Assembly: GCF_900172225.1 (NCBI RefSeq)
Contig: NZ_FWFO01000001.1
Location: 1,240,001 to 1,304,000 of the forward strand
DNA length: 64,000 nucleotides
Reading direction: 5' to 3'
Source: Falsiruegeria litorea R37
GTDB taxonomy: Bacteria > Pseudomonadota > Alphaproteobacteria > Rhodobacterales > Rhodobacteraceae
In this document: one piece after another, positions 8,019 to 16,537 of the stretch
Position numbering within the stretch: position 1 is the first letter of the stretch
Layout: each line of letters opens with the position of its first letter
Program-made: the position numbers and the translations under genes
Notes under the pieces: model-generated
Told to the model about the DNA's origin: nothing
The model's database searches: none
The model's input: the letters and a program-made list of their open reading frames with translations, nothing else

Positions 8019-10426
8019 CGTCCTACCAATAGAGAGTTCGGTTTGCGGCGGATGGCCTGCACCAGCGAGTTCAGAGAATTGACCGTTTTCCGCAGATCGG
8101 CAATGGCGGCCTGCACCTCGCGGTTGACAGGCGAATTGGGGCCATAGGCGCCAATCGTGGCCTCGGCCGTATTTGCCAATTGCTCCAATTGATCGGCCAG
8201 CTTGGGCAGGTCCTTGACGGCCGCGGAAATGTTGTCGGCAGCCGTGCTGGCCGACTGCAGGGTCCGGTTCAGATTTTCGGCCGCGCCGCCTTCGCGCAAT
8301 TCGTTCAGCGTCGCCTGTGCCGCATCCAAGGCCCCGGCCAAGGCCCCGGGCACCTTGTCCATGTCTTCGTTGTTGAGCAGATCATCCGCTGACTGAAGCA
8401 CCTGGTCAGCCGAGGTCACAAGGCTGTCCAGGGGCAGGTCGTTGGCCTTGTTCACCAGTCCGTCGATATCATCCACCAGCTTGGGCAAGCCGTCACTTGC
8501 GGTCGAGACATTGGCGGCGGCGGTTTTGACATCCTCCAGGGCGGACACGACATTGGCCACCGCGTTTGACTCGTCGATGTCCGTCAGGATGCTGTCGACC
8601 CGCGTGACCGTTCCCCGCAAGTCTTCCAATGTCAGCTTGGCCTGATCCAGCGCACCGGACAAGGCGCCGGGGATCTTGTCCATGTCTTCGTTGCTGATGA
8701 AATGATCCGCAGATTTCAGAACGTCGTCGGCGGATGTGACCAGATCGTTCAGCGGCAATCCATTGGCCTTGTCCACAAACTGATCAATGTCCGTAAGCAA
8801 TTCAGGCAGCGTCTCGGACGCGGTCGAGATATTGGCAACTGCTGTGCGAAGATCTTTGAGCGCGCCAACCATGTTGTCGACGCCCTGAGCTTCGTCAAAG
8901 CGTTGCAGAATATCCCGCACCGAGGCGACAGTGCCGCTCAACTCATCCGGCAGGGATTGGATGCCTTCGGATGCGGCCACGGTGTTCACGTTCTCCAACA
9001 AGGTGCGCACGTCCGCTGGGATCGCTTTTGTGTTTTCGTCAGACAGAATTTCATTCACATCGCCCACCAGGTGGATGATGCGGTCCATCAGCTCTTCGAT
9101 GGGCAGTTGCGCTACCCGGTCCAGCACACCCTCGGCTGCAACCGATAGTGTGTCGGCTGGGGTGGGGATCGACGGGAGGATCGGGTTGGGGGTGGCGTCG
9201 ATATCCAGTGTCGCAGGTGTCGCGTCGGGGACTTCGAACAATTCGATATGCAGCCCCCCGGAGAGGAAGGAGTTCGGCATCAACCGCGCCCGCAGGCCCG
9301 AGGCGTCGACCATCGCGGCGATGAGGCTGAGCGTTTCTTCGGAATCCTCGATGTCATTCAACCCCAACCGGTTGGGCTGCACCGTGTATGAGGCGAGAAT
9401 GCGGATTTCCGGCGCGCCTTCGTCGTTGATCTCCGTTATGGCTGACAGGTTTGTGACAAGGCCAACCTTGAGTCCGCGAAATAGAACTTCGGATCCTTCG
9501 GACAACCCTTTGAGCGACCCCTCGAACGAGGATGAAAGGGTTACGGTAGAGCGCAGGTTATCGTCCAATCGGCTGTCTTCGGCCAACGCCTTGGTCGCAT
9601 AAAGGTCAAATACCGCCTTTTGCTTGATGGGTTGGCCCCCTGATCGGGTGGTGTCGAACTCCACCCCGCCTTGCAGAACGGACGACAGGCTGCCGACATT
9701 CAGTTGCAAGCCCTTGTCGTTCAACTCGACATTGATGCCCGAGGCGTTCCAGAAACGTGTGCCGGTGTTGATAAGCCGATCATGGGGCGCATTGATGAAG
9801 GCGGTTATGCGCACACTGTCCGAGGGCTCGTCGTAATCAACCGCCTCGACGGTTCCCATAGTGACGCCCTTGTGCAGAACAGGCGCTCCGACCGAGACCG
9901 AGCCGGTTTTGGGGCTGCTCAGAATAACTTCGGTCCCTTTGGCGCCAGGTTGGATCACCGGAGCCTCTTTCAACGCCACGAATTTGCGCGCCTCGGTCCC
10001 TTGGGTCGCATCCCAGTCCACATTGATGTAGGCCCCCGACAGCAGCGTGTTCAACCCCGTGACACCTGATGCCGTGACCCGCGCTGTAACCAGCCAGAAC
10101 CGTGTATCCGCATCCAGATAGCGTTCCATGTCGCGGTGAATGTCGGCCTCGACAATGACGTTCTGCAGGTCGTCCGAAAACCGCATGTCCGCCACCGTAC
10201 CGACCACGAGGTTGCGAAACTTGATCTGGGTTTTGCCGGGTTCGATCCCTTCAGCCTCGGCGAATTGAATTTCAACTTCGACATCGCGTTCATTGTAAGC
10301 GTTCCAAGCCAGTCCCAAGGCGCCAATCATTGCGGCAATCGGAACTGTCCATACCAGAGATATCCCCCCGAACAGGCGAGACTTGCGCTGATGCATTTCG
10401 GGCTGGCGGATTTGATCTTGGGTCAT
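8015..10426 (-). CDS. pqiB: PqiB-type MCE protein with extended, internally duplicated C-terminal helical region
   Basis: This protein should form the hexameric lipid-transport tunnel between inner and outer membranes. After a cytoplasmic N-terminus, one TM helix (about 20-42) is followed by three MCE/MlaD domains beginning near VEVEIQFAEAEG, GTEVILSSPKTGSVSVG and STVTLSSSFEGSLKGL. At 803 residues it is much longer than E. coli PqiB (about 546). The extra length is a helical C-terminal region. In it, a block starting near residue 519 (NMVGALKDLRTAVANIS) is repeated 107 residues later (NVVSALEDVKTAAANVS), each copy carrying a NEDMDK-PGAL motif. The stop of pqiA2 and start of pqiB, and the pqiB/pqiC junction, both overlap by four bases. 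Confidence 0.88.
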   Translation of the reverse strand: MTQDQIRQPEMHQRKSRLFGGISLVWTVPIAAMIGALGLAWNAYNERDVEVEIQFAEAEGIEPGKTQIKFRNLVVGTVADMRFSDDLQNVIVEADIHRDMERYLDADTRFWLVTARVTASGVTGLNTLLSGAYINVDWDATQGTEARKFVALKEAPVIQPGAKGTEVILSSPKTGSVSVGAPVLHKGVTMGTVEAVDYDEPSDSVRITAFINAPHDRLINTGTRFWNASGINVELNDKGLQLNVGSLSSVLQGGVEFDTTRSGGQPIKQKAVFDLYATKALAEDSRLDDNLRSTVTLSSSFEGSLKGLSEGSEVLFRGLKVGLVTNLSAITEINDEGAPEIRILASYTVQPNRLGLNDIEDSEETLSLIAAMVDASGLRARLMPNSFLSGGLHIELFEVPDATPATLDIDATPNPILPSIPTPADTLSVAAEGVLDRVAQLPIEELMDRIIHLVGDVNEILSDENTKAIPADVRTLLENVNTVAASEGIQSLPDELSGTVASVRDILQRFDEAQGVDNMVGALKDLRTAVANISTASETLPELLTDIDQFVDKANGLPLNDLVTSADDVLKSADHFISNEDMDKIPGALSGALDQAKLTLEDLRGTVTRVDSILTDIDESNAVANVVSALEDVKTAAANVSTASDGLPKLVDDIDGLVNKANDLPLDSLVTSADQVLQSADDLLNNEDMDKVPGALAGALDAAQATLNELREGGAAENLNRTLQSASTAADNISAAVKDLPKLADQLEQLANTAEATIGAYGPNSPVNREVQAAIADLRKTVNSLNSLVQAIRRKPNSLLVGR

Positions 10427-11016
10427 TCAGTCGGGTCCTCGGGCGGCGCGTCCCAGATCATCTTGGAATCGATGCGCAGCGCGGCAATCATGGTGAAAAT
10501 CACGGAAAGAGCAAAGCAGATCGCGCCCGCACCCGGCAAGATCGAGATGACGGCGCCCAGTTTGACCAGCCCGGCCAAGAGGGCCACGACGAAGACGTCG
10601 ATCATCGACCAGCGGCCAATGAACTCGACGAACTCGTAGAGGAGCAGGCGCGTCTTGTTGTTCAGGTTCCAGCGGAACTGGATGCTGAGGGCCAGGATCG
10701 CAATCACAAAAATTTTGCTGAACGGGATCAGCAGACTGGCAACCAGAATCACGACGGCAACGAAATAATCGCCAGTCTGAAAGAAGATGGCGATGCCTTC
10801 GGCGATGGTGTGGCCCTCGTTGTGGCCCAGCACCAGGTTTGACAACAGGGGCAGCATGTTCGCGGGGATCAGGAACAGTGCCCCGGTGAGCAACCAGGCC
10901 CAAGTCTGTTGCAAGGAATAAGGCAACCGACTGTGCAGCGTAGCCGAGCAGGTGCGGCAGTGGGTCTGATCACCCTCATGCACGGTGCCGCAGGTGTGGC
11001 ACCCGATCCATCCCAT
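10423..11016 (-). CDS. PqiA-type membrane protein, second single-domain copy
   Basis: This is a one-domain PqiA protein of about 197 residues. An N-terminal zinc-ribbon-like motif, CHTCGTVHEG with a second CRTC pair, is followed by four hydrophobic helices, including LLTGALFLIPANMLPLL and the conserved GRWSMIDVFVVALLAGLVKLG block. ATG at 11016 is chosen. A TTG at 11034 would overlap the upstream stop (TTGA) and add six residues; neither has a clear Shine-Dalgarno. The much longer open frame upstream of these is out-of-frame sequence of the preceding gene. E. coli PqiA has two such domains in one chain; here they are separate genes. Confidence 0.82.
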   Translation of the reverse strand: MGWIGCHTCGTVHEGDQTHCRTCSATLHSRLPYSLQQTWAWLLTGALFLIPANMLPLLSNLVLGHNEGHTIAEGIAIFFQTGDYFVAVVILVASLLIPFSKIFVIAILALSIQFRWNLNNKTRLLLYEFVEFIGRWSMIDVFVVALLAGLVKLGAVISILPGAGAICFALSVIFTMIAALRIDSKMIWDAPPEDPTE

Positions 11017-11030
11017 GTCGATGGCGCGGG

Positions 11031-11687
11031 TCAAGAGGGCGACTTTCGGATCAGGGACCAGACGGTCCAGCGGCAGACGGCCGCGTTCTTGAGTGCGACG
11101 ACAACGACCAACCCGCAAAACAGCCAAAAGGCTGTGCCAAAGCCGATGGTCGCCAGCCCCATCATCTTGATCAGGGCGACAACGGTGCCGACAATGAAGA
11201 TCTCGGTCATGGCCCAGGGGTTGAGCTTTTCGGCAAAGAGAAAGATCTGCTGCGCGGCAGGCGGTGGCGGGCGTCCCTGATGCAGGGGCCACATCACATA
11301 GATCAACGCGATCATGCGCACGATAGGCAAAGCCAGAACAAAGGCCGCAACCATGACGGCCAGGATGTTGTACCAGCCGTGCGACAGGTCAAAGACGATC
11401 TCGAGCATCGACACCTCGCCAGTCAGACCTGCCTGTGAAATCGTGAGGAACGGGAAACAGAGCATGGTGATCATCAGGATTGAGGCGGTGATCGACAGGG
11501 CAATGGTCCGTGTTAGCGTATCGGGCTTGGGATCCATCAGCTTGAAATGGCACTGCGTGCAGCGCGCGATGTGTCCGGCCTGAACGGGAACCGCCGTGTG
11601 CAGGGTATCGCAGGCCGGGCAGGCAATCAGGCCGTCGGGGTTTTGCCGGAACAGTTCCTTGTAGGTGTCGTTGCTTTGATCTGTCAT
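11031..11687 (-). CDS. PqiA-type membrane protein, first single-domain copy
   Basis: This is a 218-residue PqiA domain protein. Paired cysteines CPACDTLH and CTQCHFKL near residues 22-48 are followed by four TM helices with the family motif FAEKLNPWAMTEIFIVGTVVALIKM. ATG at 11687 is preferred; a GTG at 11717 would add ten residues. It is the first gene of the pqiA1-pqiA2-pqiB-pqiC operon, an inner-membrane component thought to work with the MCE protein PqiB in lipid transport and membrane stress. The second PqiA gene follows after a gap of about 14 bases or an overlap, depending on its start. Confidence 0.82.
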   Translation of the reverse strand: MTDQSNDTYKELFRQNPDGLIACPACDTLHTAVPVQAGHIARCTQCHFKLMDPKPDTLTRTIALSITASILMITMLCFPFLTISQAGLTGEVSMLEIVFDLSHGWYNILAVMVAAFVLALPIVRMIALIYVMWPLHQGRPPPPAAQQIFLFAEKLNPWAMTEIFIVGTVVALIKMMGLATIGFGTAFWLFCGLVVVVALKNAAVCRWTVWSLIRKSPS

Positions 11688-11830
11688 GCCGCGTCGGAAG
11701 AAACCCTTGAAAAACACCTATGCCGAACAAAGCCGATCCCAATGAGAGATAAACGGTTAGGACCGCAGAGTCATCCATTTTGGAGGGGTGCCCAAGCTGC
11801 GCGGCCTATCGGCCTTGCGTCCTGCGGACG

Positions 11831-11925
11831 GCAGGGGGCCAGGCTCAGAAGGGCAAAGCCCGTCTGAGCCTGGCCCAACGGGAGGAGACGTCCCGCCAGG
11901 GGCGTTGACGACGGGCGGGAGTGCT
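11831..11925. repeat. Intergenic double-hairpin repeat, copy B
   Basis: GGGCCAGGCTCAGA (11836-11849) pairs with TCTGAGCCTGGCCC (11863-11876), a perfect 14-bp stem. It is followed by AACGGGAG, a weaker second inverted repeat, and GACGGGCGGGAG (about 11910-11921), the core shared with the copies at 7304, 47155 and 58904. It lies between the start of pqiA1 and the 3' end of the ComA-like gene. The remaining bases at 11718-11830 show no gene. Confidence 0.65.
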
Positions 11926-11950
11926 TCGAGGTGGGGTGGTTCAGATGGGA

Positions 11951-12763
11951 TCAGGCGCCGATGCCCGCCAACCGGAAGGCGCCCGCCGCGTGGCGGGTGT
12001 CGCCGGCAACACCTCGGCGCAGGCATTCCAGAAGGTAGATCTCGTCGTGTTCCACGTTGGCCAGATTCACCTCAGTGCCCAGGGTCGCTACCAATTGGGA
12101 TGCGGTTTTGTGTTTGATGGCCTTCGTAATGCCGGGAAGCACATCCACAGGCAGCTCAAAGATCAACGCCTCGGGCGGGAAGCTCTCGGCCAGGCGGCGG
12201 ATCAGCCCGTCTCGCGCGTGGTCCCCGTCAAACAATTCGTTGGCCTCGAGATAAACCGAGGAGACGCCGGCATTCAGATAGATCTCGACGTCTTCCATGA
12301 TCTCGTCATCGGTCATCTCGCCTTCCTTGCGACCGACTTCTCCCAACACGTCCAGGCCATAGCTTTGCTTTGCGTGGCGCACTGCGTTGGTCTTGTCCAT
12401 CGCGCTCAGCGGTTGCAGGTTTTCGGACACCTCTACGGAAGCAAACCCAACGTCGGCCATTTCGCGTAACAGCGCGTCAAAGGTACCCTGTGCCAGCGCC
12501 AATTCGGTGAACAAGCCGCCATTGGCGGTCGAGATGTTGGCCGCATTGTACGCCGCAAGTTTCTCGAGCAACAACTCGCGCGGCATGAACCGGGGAATTC
12601 CGCCAGCGACCTTGGCCTTGTCGACCAGATGGCCCTGACTGGCGATGATGTCAGCCTGCTGCGCCAGGGGAATGCCCCAATCAATCATCATCGTTAAACC
12701 CGTGCGCCGCGGCTTGGCCGCGCGGTCAGGAACTGGGATTTGGTCAAAGGCAAGATGCGTCAT
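11951..12763 (-). CDS. ComA/phosphosulfolactate synthase family protein
   Basis: This 270-residue TIM-barrel protein belongs to the ComA family. Archaeal ComA adds sulfite to phosphoenolpyruvate to give phosphosulfolactate, the first step of coenzyme M synthesis. Family landmarks in order are KVAGGIPRFMPRELLLEKL (about 51-69), NGGLFTELA (81-89), VEVSENLQPLS (110-120), LGEVGRKEGEM (140-150), VYLEANELFDG (170-180) and VNLANVEHDEIYLLECLRRG with GDTRHAAG (232-261). An alphaproteobacterium is not expected to make CoM. The ATG overlaps the stop of the transporter gene tctA by four bases, so the enzyme is co-expressed with a carboxylate uptake system. It may run the reverse, sulfite-releasing reaction or use a different enol-carboxylate. 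The family call is strong; the reaction is inferred. Confidence 0.85.
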   Translation of the reverse strand: MTHLAFDQIPVPDRAAKPRRTGLTMMIDWGIPLAQQADIIASQGHLVDKAKVAGGIPRFMPRELLLEKLAAYNAANISTANGGLFTELALAQGTFDALLREMADVGFASVEVSENLQPLSAMDKTNAVRHAKQSYGLDVLGEVGRKEGEMTDDEIMEDVEIYLNAGVSSVYLEANELFDGDHARDGLIRRLAESFPPEALIFELPVDVLPGITKAIKHKTASQLVATLGTEVNLANVEHDEIYLLECLRRGVAGDTRHAAGAFRLAGIGA

Positions 12764-14349
12764 GTGATGTGTCTCTTTTTGCGTGCGGAGAAAAGAACTA
12801 TCCCGACCGAAGCCGCGATGAAGAGGATGGAAACGGGAGAGCTGAACAGGAACCAGGCGTCCCCACCCGTGGCGGCAAAAGCCTGGCGTGCGCTCTCTTC
12901 CAATTTGCCGCCCAGGATAAAGGCAATCACGAAGGGCAGGGGCGATATCGCCAGCAGGCGCATCACATAGCCCAGTGCGCCAAAGCCAAGCGCAAACCAG
13001 ATCGCCTCGATCCGGGTTTCCTGCACGTAGATCGCGGTCAGGGTCAGCAGCAGGACGGTGGGCAGCAGGATGTGTTTTGGAATGCGCACCATGATGCCCA
13101 TCGAGCGCATGAAGAGGCCTCCGATGGTCCAGTTCAGCGCATTGGCAATGAACATCGCGGTGAACAGGCCAAAGGCGATGACCAATTCGGGGTTCACCAC
13201 ATCCTGGGTAAAGCGGAACACTGACGGACCAGGGTTGAAGCCGCCAATGCTTTCTGCGGCAAGGATCAGGAACACTGCCGCCGCGTTGCCGGGAATGCCC
13301 AGGCTCAGCACCGGGATCAGGTTGGCACCCGAGACAGAGGAGTTCGCAGCCTCGGTCGCAGCAATCCCCTCGGGCGCGCCTTCACCAAAGTCCGGGGCGT
13401 CGGCGGTCTTGGTGCGGGCGTGGCGCGCACGGCCCACCGTATAGCCCAAGGTCGCCGCAAGGGTTGATCCGATGCCGGGTAGGGCACCAATTGCGGTTCC
13501 GATCAAGGCCGAACGCCCTACAAAGGGCAGCAGTCGAGCAAATTCTGCGCGGGTCAGCCGCTGATTGCCCTCGTCAGTGAATTGTGGTGGCGTGCCGCTC
13601 TTGCGTTGCTGGTGCCACAGGTCGGTCATTTCCTTGAACACCGCACCGATGATCAGAACGCCCAGGACAGAGGTGGCAATTGGAAAGCCCTGGCTCAGGT
13701 GATCGCTGCCCATCGACATGCGTGGATAAAAATCTTCTCCGGTGCCGATGTAGACCGCCAACAGGCCAAGCCCGGTGGACAGCACCCCCTTGGCAGGCGA
13801 GCCGCCGATGACGGCGCCGATGAAGCTGAGCGAGAGGATCAGCAGAGCGGTCTTTTCCGGGAAATCCAGATAGGCCTCGACCAGCAGGGCCAGAAACGGC
13901 GCGCAGATGATCAGCACGATATCCGAGAACGTATCGCCCGACGCTGATGAGAAATGCGCCACGCGCAACGCCTTGCGGGCCTGGCCCTTTTGCGTCATCG
14001 GATAGCCGTCGAGCGTGGTCATGTAGGCATCTGGCGTGCCGGGGGTGTTGAACAGGATCGCTGGCACCGCCCCGCCAATGGTGGCCCCTTTCATCACGCC
14101 GATCAGGAAACCCATCACGGGCAGCAGGGCGTCGGGCGTGTAGCCGAAGATCGAGATCAAGATGGGCAGTGCGATGGCCATGGCAATCGGCCCCGCCAGC
14201 CCGGGTGTGGCACCAACTGCGATCCCAATCAGAAAGCCAAAGAGGATCATCACCAGCGTGACAGAGACTGGCAGGCCAAAGATGGAAAACAGCTCGGGTC
14301 CTTGAAAGACGGCCAGAATACCCAACCAGATGTAGTCAAGCGTACCCAT
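12760..14349 (-). CDS. tctA: Tripartite tricarboxylate transporter, large membrane subunit
   Basis: This 529-residue permease of the TctA family has about 11-12 hydrophobic segments. It carries the repeated glycine/proline-rich motifs GATPGLAGPIAMAIALPI and GALPGIGSTLAATLGY, plus GIPGNAAAVFLI, all typical of TctA. It works with the small subunit TctB and periplasmic receptor TctC in cation-driven uptake of carboxylates; related transporters import citrate, terephthalate and sulfolactate. Order on the minus strand is tctC-tctB-tctA-comA-like, with tctB ending immediately before tctA and tctA overlapping the ComA-like gene. The substrate cannot be read from sequence. Confidence 0.92.
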   Translation of the reverse strand: MGTLDYIWLGILAVFQGPELFSIFGLPVSVTLVMILFGFLIGIAVGATPGLAGPIAMAIALPILISIFGYTPDALLPVMGFLIGVMKGATIGGAVPAILFNTPGTPDAYMTTLDGYPMTQKGQARKALRVAHFSSASGDTFSDIVLIICAPFLALLVEAYLDFPEKTALLILSLSFIGAVIGGSPAKGVLSTGLGLLAVYIGTGEDFYPRMSMGSDHLSQGFPIATSVLGVLIIGAVFKEMTDLWHQQRKSGTPPQFTDEGNQRLTRAEFARLLPFVGRSALIGTAIGALPGIGSTLAATLGYTVGRARHARTKTADAPDFGEGAPEGIAATEAANSSVSGANLIPVLSLGIPGNAAAVFLILAAESIGGFNPGPSVFRFTQDVVNPELVIAFGLFTAMFIANALNWTIGGLFMRSMGIMVRIPKHILLPTVLLLTLTAIYVQETRIEAIWFALGFGALGYVMRLLAISPLPFVIAFILGGKLEESARQAFAATGGDAWFLFSSPVSILFIAASVGIVLFSARKKRHIT

Positions 14350-14913
14350 TTACACGTCTCCGTTCGGGGGAAGCAAAAGATCGTCGAACGGCAAGTCGTA
14401 AATCGCGGCCATGACGCTGACCGAGATGAATGCGATCAGCAGGGTCTTGGTGCGCACGCGCCCTTCGACCAGTGAGACGAGCATTGTGATCATCATCGTG
14501 CCCCCCAACAGGAAGCCGATGTATTTCCAGGGGGCGGTGTCCCTCAGCAGGCGATACTCGGCTTCACCCCCGCTCAACAGGTTCCAAATGCCAAGCACTG
14601 CCGGGCCCGCATAGCGCATCACCAGAACCGACACGATGACGGAGGCGACCAGCGCCAAGCCGAAAAGCACATCCTGGGATGAAACCTTGGGTTGGTCGTC
14701 GGCCTTTCGCTCGAACAGCACCAGCATGAGCCCACCAATGGCCAGGAAACTGGCAGCGATGGTCGGAGCAAGCGCGTCACCGATGGTGACCTGTCTGCGC
14801 ACTTTTTCGATCAGGCCGGTTTGGGTGTCGAGCGGGATCCAGACGAAGATGACCAATAAGGCAAATGCAAGGGTCACCCCGCCCAGGATCAGGTTGCCGT
14901 TAGAGTGGCGCAT
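14350..14913 (-). CDS. tctB: Tripartite tricarboxylate transporter, small membrane subunit
   Basis: This 187-residue TctB-family protein has four hydrophobic helices, the usual layout: about 10-30, 45-65, 80-105 and 125-170. It starts MRHSNGNLILGG. Conservation in this family is low, so the call relies on size, topology and its place between the receptor and TctA genes. A hairpin with a U run lies upstream, between it and tctC, and probably lowers its expression relative to the receptor. Confidence 0.85.
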   Translation of the reverse strand: MRHSNGNLILGGVTLAFALLVIFVWIPLDTQTGLIEKVRRQVTIGDALAPTIAASFLAIGGLMLVLFERKADDQPKVSSQDVLFGLALVASVIVSVLVMRYAGPAVLGIWNLLSGGEAEYRLLRDTAPWKYIGFLLGGTMMITMLVSLVEGRVRTKTLLIAFISVSVMAAIYDLPFDDLLLPPNGDV

Positions 14914-14932
14914 GGCTGTCCCCTGACGTCAG

Positions 14933-14966
14933 AAAAAAGGCGGGACTGCCACAGGGCAAGTCCCGC
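14933..14966 (-). terminator. Intra-operon attenuator between tctC and tctB
   Basis: On the minus strand the arms GCGGGACT (14966-14959) and AGTCCCGC (14947-14940) form an 8-bp stem followed after one base by TTTTTT. Lying between receptor and membrane-subunit genes, it should act as a leaky terminator that favours receptor expression. Confidence 0.75.
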
Positions 14967-14981
14967 GAGTATTGGGGAGTG

Positions 14982-15932
14982 TTATTCCGAGGCCGCCTCC
15001 AGAAGCGCGCCCGCGTTGGCATAGTCGCTTGCCATCAGTTGGGTCAGGTCGTCGCCCATGATGGTTGATGCGCCGCCAAATGCCTTCTTGATCAGACCGC
15101 CCGCTTTCGAGCTTTCGTCGTTGGCCACGGCTGCGATGGCTTCGGACAGGGCTTTGCGCGCGTCTTCGGGCATGCCCGCCGGCCCAACGAAGACGAAATA
15201 CCCATCCGAGTTGAAGTCGACACCCAGGTCAGCCATCGTCGGTGCATCTGGCGTCTGTACTAGCGGCTGCGACAGGCCCGACGCCAGGTTGACCAGATCA
15301 CCGGCGGCAACCCCCTTGGCCTGGATACCTGCCATGAAGCCAACATCCAGATCACCAGCGGTCACGCCGTTCATCACGGCCTTGCCGCCCTTGACTTGTA
15401 CGATGTTGAACTCGACGCCCTGCGCCTTGCCCAACAAGTAGGCAAGATCGGCAAGCTTGGGGCTCATGACGCCAAAGCGGATGTCCTCACCGCCCTTGGC
15501 GGCTGCGATCATGTCATCAAAGCTGGCCCAGCCTTTGCCCGACGGGGCTACGATGCCCATCTGGAACCCTGCGGTCGTGCTTAGCCCGGTGAAATCCTCG
15601 GGTGACATTCCTGCATTGGCGGCGGCCATGTTGTAGCCAAAGGTTTCGGTCACGGCCATGCCGATGGCGGTGCCATCGTTGGGCTGACCCTTCAGCGTGT
15701 TGGCCATGTTCAACCCGCCCTTGCCGGTGACCTGCTCGGGGATGAACTTCCACCCCATCTTCTCTTCCAGCGCTTCGGCGATCAGGCGGGCCTGAGTGTC
15801 AGCGCCGCCGCCCGCGCGGAAGGCGATCATCAGTTTGATGGGGCCGGGCGGGGTCCAGTCGGCTGCCATGCCTGCGGTTGCGGTGACAGTCAGACTGATG
15901 GCGGCGATTGCGGCTTTCAGTGTGCGTTTCAT
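14982..15932 (-). CDS. tctC: Tripartite tricarboxylate transporter periplasmic receptor (Bug family)
   Basis: This 316-residue receptor has a cleavable signal peptide, MKRTLKAAIAAISLTVTATAGMAA. A good GGGAGG Shine-Dalgarno lies before ATG 15932, so this start is preferred to longer in-frame ones. The mature part carries the Bug-family phosphate/carboxylate loop region PIKLMIAFRAGGGADTQARL and the later VKGGKAVMNGVTAGDLDVGF block. It captures the substrate in the periplasm for TctAB. It is the first gene of the minus-strand operon, separated by a two-palindrome operator region from the divergent marR gene. Confidence 0.92.
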   Translation of the reverse strand: MKRTLKAAIAAISLTVTATAGMAADWTPPGPIKLMIAFRAGGGADTQARLIAEALEEKMGWKFIPEQVTGKGGLNMANTLKGQPNDGTAIGMAVTETFGYNMAAANAGMSPEDFTGLSTTAGFQMGIVAPSGKGWASFDDMIAAAKGGEDIRFGVMSPKLADLAYLLGKAQGVEFNIVQVKGGKAVMNGVTAGDLDVGFMAGIQAKGVAAGDLVNLASGLSQPLVQTPDAPTMADLGVDFNSDGYFVFVGPAGMPEDARKALSEAIAAVANDESSKAGGLIKKAFGGASTIMGDDLTQLMASDYANAGALLEAASE

Positions 15933-15979
15933 GTGTTCCTCCCTGAACGCGCGGTTTTCACAAGCCTGCGCCGAGAATG

Positions 15980-16013
15980 GTTGACGGGTCAACAAAAAAG
16001 TTGACGGATCAAC
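15980..16013. promoter_or_regulatory. Two tandem palindromic operators between tctC and marR
   Basis: GTTGACGGGTCAAC (15980-15993) is a perfect GTTGAC-GG-GTCAAC palindrome. GTTGACGGATCAAC (16000-16013) is the same with one mismatch. Their centres are exactly 20 bp apart, so both face the same side of the helix, separated by an A6 run. Each contains a TTGAC that could serve as a -35 box. The site is midway between divergent tctC and marR and is the obvious binding site for the MarR protein. Confidence 0.8.
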
Positions 16014-16054
16014 CAAAGGATGCCACGGTGAAGATGAGAAAAAGGAGACTTCGC

Positions 16055-16537
16055 ATGTCAGCGGATCAGGTCACGGACACCGAATTCGACATTCCATTGC
16101 AGCAGATGGTGACATTTCGCCTGAGCCGGATACACGCAAAGCTCAACGCTCAAGCTGCTAGAATCCTTAAGGAATCATCGGGAATATCGCTGTCGCAGTG
16201 GCGGATTTTCGTGATGATCGAGAACCACGGCAAGATCACACCGGCGCAGATCGTCAAGCGCACGGACTTTGATAAGGGACAGGTAAGCCGCACCGTCAAA
16301 GGCATGTTGAAAGACGGGTTGATCGCGGTCGAAGGCAGCGAATCAGACCAGCGCAGCCACACGTTGGATTTCACCGACAAGGGATTTGCCTTGTTCCAGA
16401 AAGCGCGCCCCGCCATGCGCTCGCGTCAGAATGTGCTCTTAGGCAGCCTGACCGCAACCGAACGGCAGGCGATGTTCACAGCAATGGACAAGCTGGAGAT
16501 GGCGATTGGGCAGGTCGAAGGCGAAAGCACGTCATGA
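16055..16537 (+). CDS. MarR family transcriptional regulator
   Basis: This 160-residue winged-helix regulator is called from ATG 16055, which has AAAAGGAGA eight to nine bases upstream; longer in-frame starts run into the operator region. The DNA-binding core spans about residues 35-105: SLSQWRIFVMIENHGKITPAQIVKRTDFDKGQVSRTVKGMLKDGLI, then a wing with SDQRSHTLDFTDKG. Proteins of this family usually repress adjacent genes and release DNA on binding an aromatic or carboxylate ligand. It overlaps the sulfatase gene by four bases, so regulator and enzymes are co-translated, and two palindromes directly upstream likely give autoregulation and control of the divergent transport operon. Confidence 0.92.
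   Translation: MSADQVTDTEFDIPLQQMVTFRLSRIHAKLNAQAARILKESSGISLSQWRIFVMIENHGKITPAQIVKRTDFDKGQVSRTVKGMLKDGLIAVEGSESDQRSHTLDFTDKGFALFQKARPAMRSRQNVLLGSLTATERQAMFTAMDKLEMAIGQVEGESTS

Noticed and set aside
11017-11292. N-terminal extension of the second PqiA gene
   Set aside because: The extra residues are the preceding pqiA gene read in the wrong frame; a zinc-ribbon start at 11016 or 11034 fits the family.
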